A stretch of 64,000 nucleotides of DNA from CADEDH01 sp039029735 (lineage in GTDB: Bacteria; Actinomycetota; Acidimicrobiia; Acidimicrobiales; SZUA-35): contig JBCCFL010000023.1 of the NCBI GenBank assembly GCA_039029735.1, positions 1 to 64,000 of the forward strand. Reading direction: 5' to 3'. Below, piece after piece: positions 16,429 to 25,711 of this stretch; the stretch's first letter is position 1, and each line of letters begins with the position of its first letter. A model generated the notes under the pieces. It was not told the DNA's origin. It worked only from the letters and a program-made list of their open reading frames with translations, and searched no databases. Both the position numbers and the translations under genes were made by a program.

Positions 16429-18846
16429 CTAGTGCTCCACGGTGGCTCGCCACTGGTGGTAGGCCGCCCACACGATCAGCATGGGCGGAACCACCACCAC
16501 CGACACGATCAATGCGTAGAGGATCGTGATCCCCGTGACGATGCCGAACTGCTGGAAGGGCACGAGCGGGCTGAACAGCAGCACCGCGAACGCAAGCGCA
16601 GTGGTGAGCGCCGACCCGGTGAGGGCCGACCCGGTGGTGGCCAAGGTCGTCTTCGTGGCGTCGAGCAGGCTCTGGCCGTGCTCCACCTCCTCGGTGAACC
16701 GATGGATGATGTGGATCGTGTAGTCGACGCCGATCCCGATCGACAGTGCGGTGATCAGCGCAGTGATCACGTTGTAGGGAATGCCCAGCAGCGCCATGGT
16801 GCCCAGTACCCACAGCAACACCATCAGGATCGGTAGCACGGCGATCACGGCCAGCATTGGCTTGAACTCGGTGACCCAGAAGAAGACCATGAGCACGACC
16901 AGGGCCGCCACCATCGTGATGGCGATCGAGGTCGACTGGCTGTTCGTCATCGCCGATGTGACCTCGAGGCCGATGATGTCGCCCGAGGTAGCAACAATCT
17001 GGTCTCGGTCCCCGAACCAGAGCCCATCGATGTCGTCCACCATCTGCGCCGTCCGATCCTGGTCGCCGGTGAGGGCGTTGAACTGGATGAGCATCTGGTC
17101 GACACCGTTGGGGTCACTCACGGCAACCTGGGCGAATCCGATCGGGTCGTTCTCCTCCAGCCGGTCGAGTACGGCCTGTACGCCTTCAGGATCAAGGGTC
17201 AGACCCTGGTCGATGGTGGACGCGATCTCTGCAAGCTCGGGGTCGTACACGTCGCCGGGTTCACCACTGTCGGTATTCCAGTCGAGATAGAGGTTGCCGA
17301 GCGACGCCGTGATGCCGCTGGCAGCGCCCGTGGGCCGGGAGAGTTCGTCACCGAACGCTTCCGACACGGTCAGGAGGTTCCGCAGCGTGCGGTCATCGGT
17401 GAGCTCGGCTTCGATAAAGACGGTGACGACCTCGGTTTGCCCGCCAAGGGCTTCGTCGAGGGCGGCGATGTCGGTGAGCGAGTCGCCGTCGCCGGGGAGG
17501 AAGTCGTTCGAGTCGAACTCGGTGCTGATCTGGGTGGCAGCGGCCCCCAGCGCAACGGTGATCACCGCCGCTCCGGCGAGAGCAACCATGGGCTGGCGAG
17601 CCACGAACTCGCCCACTCGGGCGATCAGTGCGCCGGCACCGGGGATGGCGTCGGCCATGAGTCGGGGCTCCCGCAGCGTGCCCTTGGTCTCGGCCCGCTG
17701 GTCCAGGATGGTGCGGGCCGCCGGGATCAGGGTGAGCATCGTGATCAGGCCGAAGAACACACCGAATGCGGCCACGATGCCGAAGTCCTGATTGGCAGGA
17801 ATCGGCGACGCCAGGTTGGTGAGGAAGCTGATCACCGTGGTTCCGGCAGCAAGTCCGAGCGGCAGCATCACCCCGCGCAACCCTCGGCTCGCGGCGTCAG
17901 CGACCGACGCCCCGGCGGCCCGCAGTTCGCGGTAGTGGGCCACTGACTGGATGGCGTAGTCCACCACGAGGCCGATAAGCATGATCGGCACCATCGTGGT
18001 GATGGAGTTCGGGAGCCCGATCACCCCGAGGCCGTCGGGGCCCATCAGGCCCTGGAAGCCGATGGTGCCCACCACGGTGATGCCCAGCCCGGCCAGGGAC
18101 AGGGCGACGTCGGATGCCGACCGGAAGAAGACCAGCAGCAGCACCACGATCACCCCGAACGCAACGAACATCAGGATCGACATCGACGACGAAGACGACT
18201 CGGCCGACTCCTCGTCGATGGTTGCACCCGACAAGCTGCGCACGGCGAGCGGTCCATCGACGTCGACCACCCGGTCAGCGACCAGGAGCTCTGTCGCCTC
18301 CAGACCCTCGGGGTCACCCAGCTCCCGCAGCTTGATCTGAGAGATCACCAACCCCTCCCCATCGGCTTCGCCGCTGAGACGCGCCACCGAATCGGCGGTC
18401 GCCGCATCGGCCGACAGGGCCGCAGTGACCTGATCGATCTGCGCCTGGGGCACGCTCGATAGGTCGTCGACCCCGAGTGCCTGTTTGTAGATGGCGGCGA
18501 GGGAGACCACGGGATCGGTGACGGCCAGCCGCTCAGACACGGCTGGTTCGGACACCAACTCGTTGACAACGGCGTCGACGTGGGCGAGGCCATCGGGGGT
18601 GAGCGTGTCGCCACGGTGGAGAATCGTCACACCGGTGAGGCCTGCGGAGTCGGGGAACTGCTCAGACAGCTGATCTGACGCCTGGGCCACGTCGCTGTCC
18701 TCGGGCAGGAACACAGTGTTGTCGGCCTGCTCGCCGAGGATCCCCATGCCCGACGCAAGACCGACGACGACCAGGGCCAATACGCCGAGCGCGGCCCGGG
18801 GCCGTGTGGTGACAAGCCCTGCGAACGCAGCAAACACTCTGGACAT
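16429..18846 (-). CDS. MMPL/RND-family transporter
   Basis: 805 aa from the ATG at 18846, preceded by GGAGGAG at 7 nt. It has two repeats of one N-terminal helix, a large outside loop and a bundle of five or six helices. MMPL signatures are MLIGLVVDYAIQSVAHYREL in the first half and LSIGIGVDYTIHIIHRFTEE in the second. The family exports lipids, carotenoid-like or hydrophobic compounds using the proton gradient. A TetR gene is divergent, and the 124-bp gap between them carries repeated AACTCCCA elements, so repression by that TetR is likely. The substrate is unknown. Confidence 0.9.
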   Translation of the reverse strand: MSRVFAAFAGLVTTRPRAALGVLALVVVGLASGMGILGEQADNTVFLPEDSDVAQASDQLSEQFPDSAGLTGVTILHRGDTLTPDGLAHVDAVVNELVSEPAVSERLAVTDPVVSLAAIYKQALGVDDLSSVPQAQIDQVTAALSADAATADSVARLSGEADGEGLVISQIKLRELGDPEGLEATELLVADRVVDVDGPLAVRSLSGATIDEESAESSSSSMSILMFVAFGVIVVLLLVFFRSASDVALSLAGLGITVVGTIGFQGLMGPDGLGVIGLPNSITTMVPIMLIGLVVDYAIQSVAHYRELRAAGASVADAASRGLRGVMLPLGLAAGTTVISFLTNLASPIPANQDFGIVAAFGVFFGLITMLTLIPAARTILDQRAETKGTLREPRLMADAIPGAGALIARVGEFVARQPMVALAGAAVITVALGAAATQISTEFDSNDFLPGDGDSLTDIAALDEALGGQTEVVTVFIEAELTDDRTLRNLLTVSEAFGDELSRPTGAASGITASLGNLYLDWNTDSGEPGDVYDPELAEIASTIDQGLTLDPEGVQAVLDRLEENDPIGFAQVAVSDPNGVDQMLIQFNALTGDQDRTAQMVDDIDGLWFGDRDQIVATSGDIIGLEVTSAMTNSQSTSIAITMVAALVVLMVFFWVTEFKPMLAVIAVLPILMVLLWVLGTMALLGIPYNVITALITALSIGIGVDYTIHIIHRFTEEVEHGQSLLDATKTTLATTGSALTGSALTTALAFAVLLFSPLVPFQQFGIVTGITILYALIVSVVVVPPMLIVWAAYHQWRATVEH

Positions 18847-18889
18847 CGGGTGACTCCTCCGTACGAGCGGCCACCTGCCGCCGTCAACC

Positions 18890-18941
18890 TTTTGGGACGT
18901 GAACTCCCACAACATAACAAGTGAGAGTTCAACTCCCAAAA
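18890..18941. promoter_or_regulatory. Operator region between MMPL transporter and TetR
   Basis: AACTCCCA occurs twice in direct orientation (18902-18909 and 18931-18938, 29 bp apart). GAGTT-C-AACTC (18925-18935) is a perfect 5-1-5 palindrome. TTTTGGGA (18890-18897) mirrors TCCCAAAA (18934-18941). These elements fill the divergent promoter and are the likely binding sites of the adjacent TetR protein. Confidence 0.6.
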
Positions 18942-18970
18942 CATTTGAAACGAACGGCTACAGTGCGGAT

Positions 18971-19579
18971 GTGCCTGAGACCGAACCGTCCGCCTCGCCC
19001 GATCTCCGTCGCGCCCGACGAGAGCGGGGCGTGAACGCCGTACTCGACACCGCAATCGAGATCTTCAGGAACGGTTCGGAACGACCCTCGGCTGCAGAGA
19101 TCGCGCGCCGGGCAGGCGTGTCCACGTCGTCGTTCTTCCGCTATTTCGACGGCATCGACGACCTCCGCATGCAGGTCGCCCAGCGATTCATAGAGCAACA
19201 CCGAGGCCTTCTCGAGCCCGACGTGCCGGAGGGCCTCGGCGCACGGCAACGAATGGAACTGTTCGTCGAGTTGAGGATCCAGGCCGGCTCCATCCTCGGC
19301 CCGGCCAGCCGCCAGCTTCAGGGCCGAGCAGTCGACGAACCGGACCTCGTTCCGATCCAAGCCCGGGCGCGACGCATTCTCGCCGACCAGGTCGAGAGCC
19401 ATTTCGGCCCTGAACTCGACGCGTTCACGCCTGCGCGCCGAGCCGATCTCGTGGCCATCATCGACTCGATGTCATCCATCGACGCCTATCGAATCATGAC
19501 CGACATCCACGGCCGAACCGACGCCCAGGTCCGGCGGGCGTGGCTCGCCACCCTCACAGCACTCCTCGACAACGCCTGA
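18971..19579 (+). CDS. TetR-family regulator (probable repressor of the MMPL transporter)
   Basis: 202 aa from the GTG at 18971; an in-frame GTG at 18899 would place the operator repeats inside the gene and is less likely. The N-terminal helix-turn-helix reads AVLDTAIEIFRNGSERPSAAEIARRAGVSTSSFFRYFDG. The C-terminal ligand domain is not a type I can name. The divergent arrangement with the transporter is the usual TetR-efflux layout. Confidence 0.85.
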   Translation: MPETEPSASPDLRRARRERGVNAVLDTAIEIFRNGSERPSAAEIARRAGVSTSSFFRYFDGIDDLRMQVAQRFIEQHRGLLEPDVPEGLGARQRMELFVELRIQAGSILGPASRQLQGRAVDEPDLVPIQARARRILADQVESHFGPELDAFTPARRADLVAIIDSMSSIDAYRIMTDIHGRTDAQVRRAWLATLTALLDNA

Positions 19580-19674
19580 CCCGCGCCGTCACCCGCGCTG
19601 GCCCATTGGACCGTTGCCCGCCACGCGAGCTGATGCGTGCCGAATGCCACTGCTTTCCCAAGGTTTCCATGGAG

Positions 19675-19693
19675 TGGTAGGTATGCCTATCAT
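19675..19693. promoter_or_regulatory. DtxR/IdeR-like iron box before siderophore importer
   Basis: The core TAGGTATGCCTA (19678-19689) lies about 82 bp before the start of the siderophore-binding lipoprotein. It matches one form of the actinobacterial iron-box palindrome and recurs, with small changes, six more times in the next 23 kb. Confidence 0.75.
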
Positions 19694-19770
19694 CGCCGGT
19701 TGTTCATCCACACACATGTGGTCTCGTGCGGCTCGACCAAGGGAGCCGCCCCGAAAGAGGATTGCGCATC

Positions 19771-20886
19771 ATGAAGTTCCGAGTTCTTCTGGCCATGTTG
19801 ATGGCCCTGGCACTCGTGGCCGCAGCGTGCGGTAGCGACACTGACTCCGACGACGCGTCAGACTCGGCCTCGGCATCAGAGTCGACGTCAGCCTCAGCGT
19901 CGGCCTCCGAGCCGTCCGAGTCTGCATCGGCCTCCGAACCCGCCGACGACGAGGCCATGGAAGACGACGAGGCCATGGAAGACGACGAGGCGATGGAGGA
20001 CACCGAGTGCTCCGGTACCTACTCGTTCGAGTCGTACTCCGGCGAGGTCGAGGTTCCCCGCAACCCCGAGAAGATCGCCGTGCTGGATCTCGGCATGCTC
20101 ACCTCGCTCAACGAACTCGGCATCCCGATCGACGCCGAGGACGGGTTCGCGTCGCTCGGCACACCGTTGCCGGCCGACGTCGAGGCCGTGGCCAGCATCC
20201 CCCAGTCGCTCGGCACCGCATTCGAGCCCGATCTCGAGGCGCTCAACGCCATGGAGCCTGACCTCATCGTCGTGGCCTCCCGCTCCAGCCGCCTGTACCC
20301 CGACCTGGTCGATCTCGACATCGCACCGGTGGTCGACCTCACCTCGTTCGACGAGGCCGGCACCGATTTCTTCGAGGAGTTCGCTCGAACCCACCGTCAC
20401 ATCGGTGAGATCTTCTGCGTCCAGGACGCCGCCGAGGCGGTCATCGCCGACATCCAGGCCAGCATCGACGCCGTCAGCGCCGCCGCCCCTGAGGCCGGTA
20501 ACGCGCTCGTGCTCGTGACCACCGGCGCCGAGGTCGGCGCCTTCGGCCCCGGCGCCTTCCGCTTCGGGCAGATCTACGACACCTGGGGCTTCTCCTCCGC
20601 CGACGACAGCCTGGCTCGTGACGAGACCCACGGCGAGCCGGTCTCGTACGAGTTCATCGCCGAGGCCGCACCCGAGATCATGTTCGTTGTCGACCGGGCC
20701 GCTGCCGTTGGCGAAGAGGGCGAGAGCGCCTCGGCCATCCTCGACAATGCGCTGGTGAACGCCACTCCCGCTGCCGAGAACGGCAAGATCTTCTACGTCG
20801 ACTCCTTCGATTGGTACATCGTGTTCAACGGCATCCTTGGTCTCCAGGGCGTGGCCGAGGACCTCGAAGCTGCCGTGGCTGGCTGA
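19771..20886 (+). CDS. Siderophore ABC transporter substrate-binding lipoprotein (FatB/YclQ-like)
   Basis: 371 aa from the ATG at 19771. The signal peptide ends in the lipobox LVAAAC. A 70-residue low-complexity linker of Ser/Ala/Glu/Asp follows, including three copies of AMEDDE. The folded part starts with VPRNPEKIAVLDLGMLTSLNELGIP and FEPDLEALNAMEPDLIVVASRSS, close to petrobactin/anguibactin-type binding proteins. It captures ferric catecholate-type siderophore outside the membrane and hands it to the two permeases encoded next. It is the first gene of a four-gene operon behind an iron box. Confidence 0.9.
   Translation: MKFRVLLAMLMALALVAAACGSDTDSDDASDSASASESTSASASASEPSESASASEPADDEAMEDDEAMEDDEAMEDTECSGTYSFESYSGEVEVPRNPEKIAVLDLGMLTSLNELGIPIDAEDGFASLGTPLPADVEAVASIPQSLGTAFEPDLEALNAMEPDLIVVASRSSRLYPDLVDLDIAPVVDLTSFDEAGTDFFEEFARTHRHIGEIFCVQDAAEAVIADIQASIDAVSAAAPEAGNALVLVTTGAEVGAFGPGAFRFGQIYDTWGFSSADDSLARDETHGEPVSYEFIAEAAPEIMFVVDRAAAVGEEGESASAILDNALVNATPAAENGKIFYVDSFDWYIVFNGILGLQGVAEDLEAAVAG
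19951..19998 (+). repeat. Three tandem copies coding AMEDDE in the lipoprotein linker
   Basis: Near-identical 18-bp units (GAGGCCATGGAAGACGAC and variants) are repeated about three times. They encode an acidic spacer between the lipid anchor and the binding domain. The repeat is seen directly; a length-setting role is inferred. Confidence 0.7.
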
Positions 20887-20925
20887 GACAGACCGGCGAC
20901 GGCAGCCATCGCTTTCCTCTTCTAG

Positions 20926-21909
20926 GTGTCTGCCGTCGTACAGGCCGAGCGCCGCAGTGGATCCTTGGTGTTGGGATCCGCTGCGGCGTTGGCCGTGTTG
21001 CTGTTCTTCGTGTCGATCTTCGTCGGCGCAAGCTCGGCCTCACTAGGCGACGTGATTCGCAACGAAGGCGCCGCTCGCACGATCTTCTTCGAGAGCCGGC
21101 TCCCCCGCACGATCGCCATCGTTCTGGCGGGCTCCTCGATCGCGGTGGCCGGCGCCATCATGCAGGCGCTCACCCAGAACCGCTTCGTTGCCCCGTCGAC
21201 GGCGGGCACCACCGAATCGGCCGTGCTCGGCGTGACGATCATCTCCGTGATCGCCCCGGCATCCGCCGTGGGCTACAAGATGTTGTTTGCGACGGCGTTC
21301 GCCCTGGCCGGCACCTTGTTGTTCGTGTTCCTGATTCAGCGGCTCCGCAGTCGCGACATCATCGTGGTGCCGCTCATCGGCCTGATGCTTGGCGCTGTGA
21401 TGGAGTCGATCGCGTGGTTCATCGCCGTTCGCTTCAACCTGTTGCAGTCGCTCTACGCCTGGATCATTGGCGACTTCTCGGGCACGATCGCAGGCCGCTA
21501 CGAGTTGCTGTACGTGGTCGGCGCCATCACCGTCGTCGCCTATGTCTTTGCCGATCGATTCACCCTCGCTGGCGTTGGTCGCGACTTCTCGGTGAACGTG
21601 GGGCTCAACTACGAGCGCACGATCGTGGGCGGCATGGTGCTCGTCAGCATCGTCGCAGGGATCACGGTGGTGGTAGTCGGCACCGTCCCCTTCTGGGGGC
21701 TGATCGTGCCGAACCTTGCGTCACTCCTCGTCGGCGACAACCAACGCCGCCTCCTCCCGATCGTTGCCACCGTCGGTGCGGCGGGCCTCCTCGCTGGTGA
21801 TCTCCTGGGTCGTACCATTCGCTATCCAGCCGAGGTGCCGGTCGGCACCATCGTCGGCGTGGTTGGGGGCGTGATCTTCCTCGTGATCCTCATCCGGAGC
21901 CGATCCTGA
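20926..21909 (+). CDS. Siderophore ABC transporter permease 1 (FecCD family, FatD/YclN-like)
   Basis: 327 aa from the GTG at 20926, 39 bp after the lipoprotein stop. About nine hydrophobic helices. Family motifs are ESRLPRTIAIVLAGSSIAVAGAIMQ near the N-terminus and VGTVPFWGLIVPNLASLLVGD, the loop that contacts the ATPase. It forms the membrane channel with the next gene product. Its last base is shared with the next ATG (TGATG), so the two are translationally coupled. Confidence 0.92.
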   Translation: MSAVVQAERRSGSLVLGSAAALAVLLFFVSIFVGASSASLGDVIRNEGAARTIFFESRLPRTIAIVLAGSSIAVAGAIMQALTQNRFVAPSTAGTTESAVLGVTIISVIAPASAVGYKMLFATAFALAGTLLFVFLIQRLRSRDIIVVPLIGLMLGAVMESIAWFIAVRFNLLQSLYAWIIGDFSGTIAGRYELLYVVGAITVVAYVFADRFTLAGVGRDFSVNVGLNYERTIVGGMVLVSIVAGITVVVVGTVPFWGLIVPNLASLLVGDNQRRLLPIVATVGAAGLLAGDLLGRTIRYPAEVPVGTIVGVVGGVIFLVILIRSRS

Positions 21910-22925
21910 TGGCTGCGGCCCCCCGCGCCGGGAACCCCGAGCTCCTCGATGTGGATCGACCTGCCGTCGCCCCTGCCGATCGATCGGCCCGCACCGCCCT
22001 GATCATTGTGGCCGTCGCCTACATCGCAGCATCAGCAGTGTTCATGACCTACGACCTCCAGGGCTCGTTGTCATTCGCCCTCGAACTCCGGGCCAAGAAG
22101 CTGTTGGCAATCACGCTGCTCGCCACGGGCCTCACGACCGCTTCGGTCCTGTTCCACACCATGACGGGCAATCGGATCCTCACGCCGTCGCTGATCGGGC
22201 TCGACTCGCTCTACATCCTCATTCAGACCCTGTCGGTTGCGTTCTTCGGGGCGCTCACGTTCGTGCGGGTGGACGAGCGCATTCGCTTCGCCGTCGCCGT
22301 CGTGATCATGGTGGGCTTCGTCTTCGCACTCAACGCAGTGTTCTTGCGTCGGGCCACCAGTGACATCCCGTTGCTCGTGCTCGGCGGCATCGTGCTCGGC
22401 GGCATGTTCACCAGCCTCACTGCGCTCGTGATCCGCCTGCTCGACCCCAACGAGTTCCTCATATTGGAAGACCTACTGTTCGCGTCGTTCACGCTCGTGA
22501 ACGACGACCTCCTCGTCATCTCGTTCGTGATGGTCGGCGTGACCCTGCTCGTGGTGGGCCGGATGCGACGCACGCTCGACGTGGTGGCCCTCGGCCGACC
22601 GACCGCCATCGCCCTCGGCGCCGACTACGACCGCATCAATCGTCGGCTGATCATGATCATCGCCCTACTCGTTGCGGTCCCGACGGCCCTCGTCGGGCCG
22701 GTGACGTTCCTCGGACTACTCGCATCGAACGCTGCGTACGAGATGACCAAGAGCTTCCGGCACCACATCACCGTGCCGGTCGGGTCGCTCACGGCCGCCA
22801 CGTTGCTGATTGCCGCGCAGTTCCTGGTCGAGGAACTCTTCGACTTCGCCACCAGGCCGAGCATCATCGTCGGCTTCGTGGGCGGCATCGTCTTCATCGT
22901 TCTTGTCATGCGGGAGGTCAAGTGA
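21909..22925 (+). CDS. Siderophore ABC transporter permease 2 (FecCD family, FatC/YclO-like)
   Basis: 338 aa from the ATG at 21909. The first helix is followed by LELRAKKLLAITLLATGL and TGNRILTPSLIGLDSLYILI, a pattern characteristic of the FatC/VctG/YclO branch rather than FepG. VGPVTFLGLLASNAAYEM is the ATPase-contact loop. It pairs with permease 1. The stop overlaps the start of the ATPase gene (GTGA). Confidence 0.92.
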   Translation: MAAAPRAGNPELLDVDRPAVAPADRSARTALIIVAVAYIAASAVFMTYDLQGSLSFALELRAKKLLAITLLATGLTTASVLFHTMTGNRILTPSLIGLDSLYILIQTLSVAFFGALTFVRVDERIRFAVAVVIMVGFVFALNAVFLRRATSDIPLLVLGGIVLGGMFTSLTALVIRLLDPNEFLILEDLLFASFTLVNDDLLVISFVMVGVTLLVVGRMRRTLDVVALGRPTAIALGADYDRINRRLIMIIALLVAVPTALVGPVTFLGLLASNAAYEMTKSFRHHITVPVGSLTAATLLIAAQFLVEELFDFATRPSIIVGFVGGIVFIVLVMREVK

Positions 22926-23719
22926 GCATCGAGGTTCGGCAAGTCACCAAGACCTACGGCGAACGAGTGGTACTCGACGTCGATTCGCTCACCATCGAAC
23001 CGGGCGGTGTGACGGCACTGATCGGCCCGAACGGCGCCGGCAAATCCACGTTGTTGTCGGTGGCCGCCCGGCTTCTCGAACCAGACACCGGAACCGTCAC
23101 CATCGCCGGGCTCGATGTGAGGACCACGCCGTCGGCCGAGCTTGCCCGAACCGTCAGCGTGCTCCGCCAGGACAACCGCGTTGCGGTACGGCTGACTGTT
23201 CGCGAGCTGGTCGAGTTCGGCCGCTTCCCCCACAGCGGCGGCAAGCTCTCTCTCGCAGACCGGGAGGTGGTCGACGCCTCGATCGATGCCTTCGATCTGG
23301 GTGCCCGCCAACACCAACGGCTGGATCAGCTGTCGGGGGGAGAACGCCAGCGGGCGTTCATCGCCTCGGTGTTGGCGCAATCGACCGACTACGTGCTGCT
23401 CGACGAACCGCTCAACAACCTCGATCTCCAGCAGGCCGACCGCACCACCATGCAGATCCGCCGTCTGGCCGACGACTTCGACAAGACCGTGGTGATCGTG
23501 CTCCATGACGTGAACATCGCGGCCCACCATGCAAACCGGCTCATCGCACTACGAGACGGCCGGGTGGCCCTCGACGGCGATCCCCACGACGTGATCACAG
23601 AGGAGGGCCTCGAAACGCTCTACGACGTGTCGATGCCCGTCACCGAGATCGACGGCAAGCCCGTGGCGCTGCACTTCCTGCGACGCAGCGGCACGAACAC
23701 CGCCTCCAACTCGACCTAG
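22922..23719 (+). CDS. Siderophore ABC transporter ATPase (FecE-like)
   Basis: 265 aa from the GTG at 22922. Walker A GPNGAGKST, signature LSGGERQRA, Walker B YVLLDEPLNNLD and the switch histidine in VIVLHDVN are all present. It powers the two permeases. It is the last gene of the importer operon and is convergent with the second binding protein only 9 bp further on. Confidence 0.93.
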   Translation: MSIEVRQVTKTYGERVVLDVDSLTIEPGGVTALIGPNGAGKSTLLSVAARLLEPDTGTVTIAGLDVRTTPSAELARTVSVLRQDNRVAVRLTVRELVEFGRFPHSGGKLSLADREVVDASIDAFDLGARQHQRLDQLSGGERQRAFIASVLAQSTDYVLLDEPLNNLDLQQADRTTMQIRRLADDFDKTVVIVLHDVNIAAHHANRLIALRDGRVALDGDPHDVITEEGLETLYDVSMPVTEIDGKPVALHFLRRSGTNTASNST

Positions 23720-23728
23720 ACAGCAGGA

Positions 23729-24727
23729 TCACGAACCAGCGTCGATGGCGGCGACCACGTCTTCGATGAGACGGATACGACCTTCGACACCGGGGTAGCC
23801 CAGGCGGTCGATGGTGAGCACTGCGTCGTTCTGAACTGCGGGCAGCGTCTGCCACAGTGGCTCAGAGGCGATCTCGGCGACTGATGCGTCCTCACCTTCG
23901 ACGCCGCTGGACTGGGCCAGGATCAGGAGATCCCCGTCCAGCAGCGGGATGAGCTCGTTCGAGATGAACGCCCGCCCGTTGCGCTCGCCGTCGAGCTCAC
24001 CTCCTCCGGGGGAGAGCGTGATGCCGAGATCGAGGAGCGTCTGGGGGATGTTGACTGGCCCGTCGGCCCACACGGCGAGCGACGGCCCGGTGTACACCGT
24101 GGCGAGGGTGATCTCGACGTCGGCCGGTACGTCGACTTCGGCGGCGGCTACGGCGTTGTCGTACCGGGCGAGGAGCTCGTCGGCCCGCTCCGGTACCCCC
24201 ATGGCTGCACCCAGCTCCTCGACCTGCACTCGCCAGTCCGAACTGTCGATCACGGTGGTCGGGGCGATGCCTTCGAACAACTCCACGCCGACGAGATCGA
24301 TGACACCACTGGTCACGAGGATGAGGTCGGGCTCGAGAGATGCAAGCAGCTCGAAGTTGGCTTCGGTCGACGACAAAGGCTGGATGCCGCCCGTCTCGCG
24401 TCTGATGCCGGAGAACTCGCCCTCGAGGGTGGCGGTTGATGCGATCGGTCGTCCGCCGAGGGCGAGCACGTCGGCCAGAAGGAACTCCTCGCCGAGCACC
24501 ACGAGCCGGCCAAGATCGACGGGGTCGACGTCGGGCGGCTCGGTGGTCACATCGGTGGTCGCAGTACCGGCGACCGTGGACACTGTGGTCGCGGTACCGG
24601 AGACGGTGGAGGACGTGGTCGCCGACGCCGACGCCGACGCCGCGTCGTCGGCCTCCGAGCTGCACGCTGCCATCACGATGGCGGCCGTGAGGAGGGCCGC
24701 TCGGCGCGTCGGATTCAACGTCGACAT
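23729..24727 (-). CDS. Second siderophore-binding lipoprotein without its own permease
   Basis: 332 aa from the ATG at 24727. The signal peptide ends in the lipobox VMAAC, and a Ser/Ala/Thr/Val-rich linker of about 45 residues follows. The binding domain contains LEPDLILVTSGVIDLVGVELFEGIAPTTVID and AVQNDAVLTIDRLGYPG, as in FepB/FecB-type proteins. It has no permease or ATPase beside it except the convergent importer operon, so it probably feeds that transporter with another siderophore. An iron box lies in the divergent promoter upstream. Confidence 0.85.
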   Translation of the reverse strand: MSTLNPTRRAALLTAAIVMAACSSEADDAASASASATTSSTVSGTATTVSTVAGTATTDVTTEPPDVDPVDLGRLVVLGEEFLLADVLALGGRPIASTATLEGEFSGIRRETGGIQPLSSTEANFELLASLEPDLILVTSGVIDLVGVELFEGIAPTTVIDSSDWRVQVEELGAAMGVPERADELLARYDNAVAAAEVDVPADVEITLATVYTGPSLAVWADGPVNIPQTLLDLGITLSPGGGELDGERNGRAFISNELIPLLDGDLLILAQSSGVEGEDASVAEIASEPLWQTLPAVQNDAVLTIDRLGYPGVEGRIRLIEDVVAAIDAGS

Positions 24728-24835
24728 CACGAGTCCAACGTCGATGTCATGGGGACTCTCCTCACGAGATACTCGTGGGCACACCCGCCGGCACCCAATC
24801 CAACGACAAGAGTGTACCGTTGACTACCCATGTAT

Positions 24836-24852
24836 GGTAGGTATGCCTAACC
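24836..24852. promoter_or_regulatory. DtxR/IdeR-like iron box in divergent promoter
   Basis: TAGGTATGCCTA (24838-24849), identical to the core before the siderophore importer, lies between the lone binding lipoprotein (start 24727, minus) and the YwiC-like gene (start 24881, plus). It could control both. Confidence 0.75.
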
Positions 24853-24880
24853 CCACGATCTGGTCGAATCTGGAACCCAT

Positions 24881-25711
24881 GTGAGCGACTCCACTGGGGA
24901 GGCCACGGAGAGCCACGCCAGCCGATCCGGGCCGGTTGCGTCGTGGCGCCAGGTCGCGATCCCGTCCGAGCACGGTGGCTGGAGCCTCACTGCGGAGCCA
25001 GTGCTCCTCGGCCTGATCGTCGCATGGTCGTGGTCGGGGCTGGCCCTGGGGGTGGCGGCGATGCTCGCCTTCGTCGCCCGCACACCGCTCAAGGTCGTGC
25101 TGGTGGATCGGTGGCGCCAGCGGTTACTACCCCGAACCCGCCTCGCCGCCCGAACCGCCGCCGCCGAGATCGCAGCCATCGCTGGGCTCGGTGCGGTGGC
25201 GGCGATCGGCAGTGCGAGTGGCTGGTTCTGGGTGCCGTTGGCCCTCGCTGGCCCGCTCGTCGGCCTGGAGTTGTGGTACGACATGCGCTCTCGCAGTCGG
25301 CGCCTTCTCCCCGAACTCGCTGGCACGGTGGGCATCGGTTCGGTGGTGGCCGCCATCGCACTCGCAGGGGGCGAGTCGGCAACACTCGCCGGCGGACTCT
25401 GGACCGTGGTCGCGGGCCGAGGCATCGCATCGATCGTCTATGCCCGAACGCAGATCTTCCGCCTGCACGATCGACCGGTGGCCCGTTGGCCGAGCGATGC
25501 CGCACAAATCGTGTCGGTGGCTGGGGTGACGGTGGCCTGGGCCGTGAGCGCGATTCCCGTCGCTCCCGTCGTTGCGTTGGGATGCACGGCGCTGTTCCAC
25601 GTTGCGGCACTGCGGCGCCCGGTACACCGGGCGTTGGTGGTGGGACTCCAACAGCTCGTCGTCGGCGTGGCAATCGTTGTCGTGACGGCGATTGCCATAC
25701 TCGTGACATGA
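24881..25711 (+). CDS. YwiC-like integral membrane protein
   Basis: 276 aa from the GTG at 24881. The N-terminal IPSEHGGWSLTAEPVLLG matches the conserved EHGxW segment of YwiC-like proteins, followed by about eight hydrophobic helices (for example LALGVAAMLAFVARTPLKV). The biochemical role of the family is not established. Iron control is suggested by the box 30 bp upstream. It overlaps the methyltransferase gene by ATGA. Confidence 0.8.
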   Translation: MSDSTGEATESHASRSGPVASWRQVAIPSEHGGWSLTAEPVLLGLIVAWSWSGLALGVAAMLAFVARTPLKVVLVDRWRQRLLPRTRLAARTAAAEIAAIAGLGAVAAIGSASGWFWVPLALAGPLVGLELWYDMRSRSRRLLPELAGTVGIGSVVAAIALAGGESATLAGGLWTVVAGRGIASIVYARTQIFRLHDRPVARWPSDAAQIVSVAGVTVAWAVSAIPVAPVVALGCTALFHVAALRRPVHRALVVGLQQLVVGVAIVVVTAIAILVT

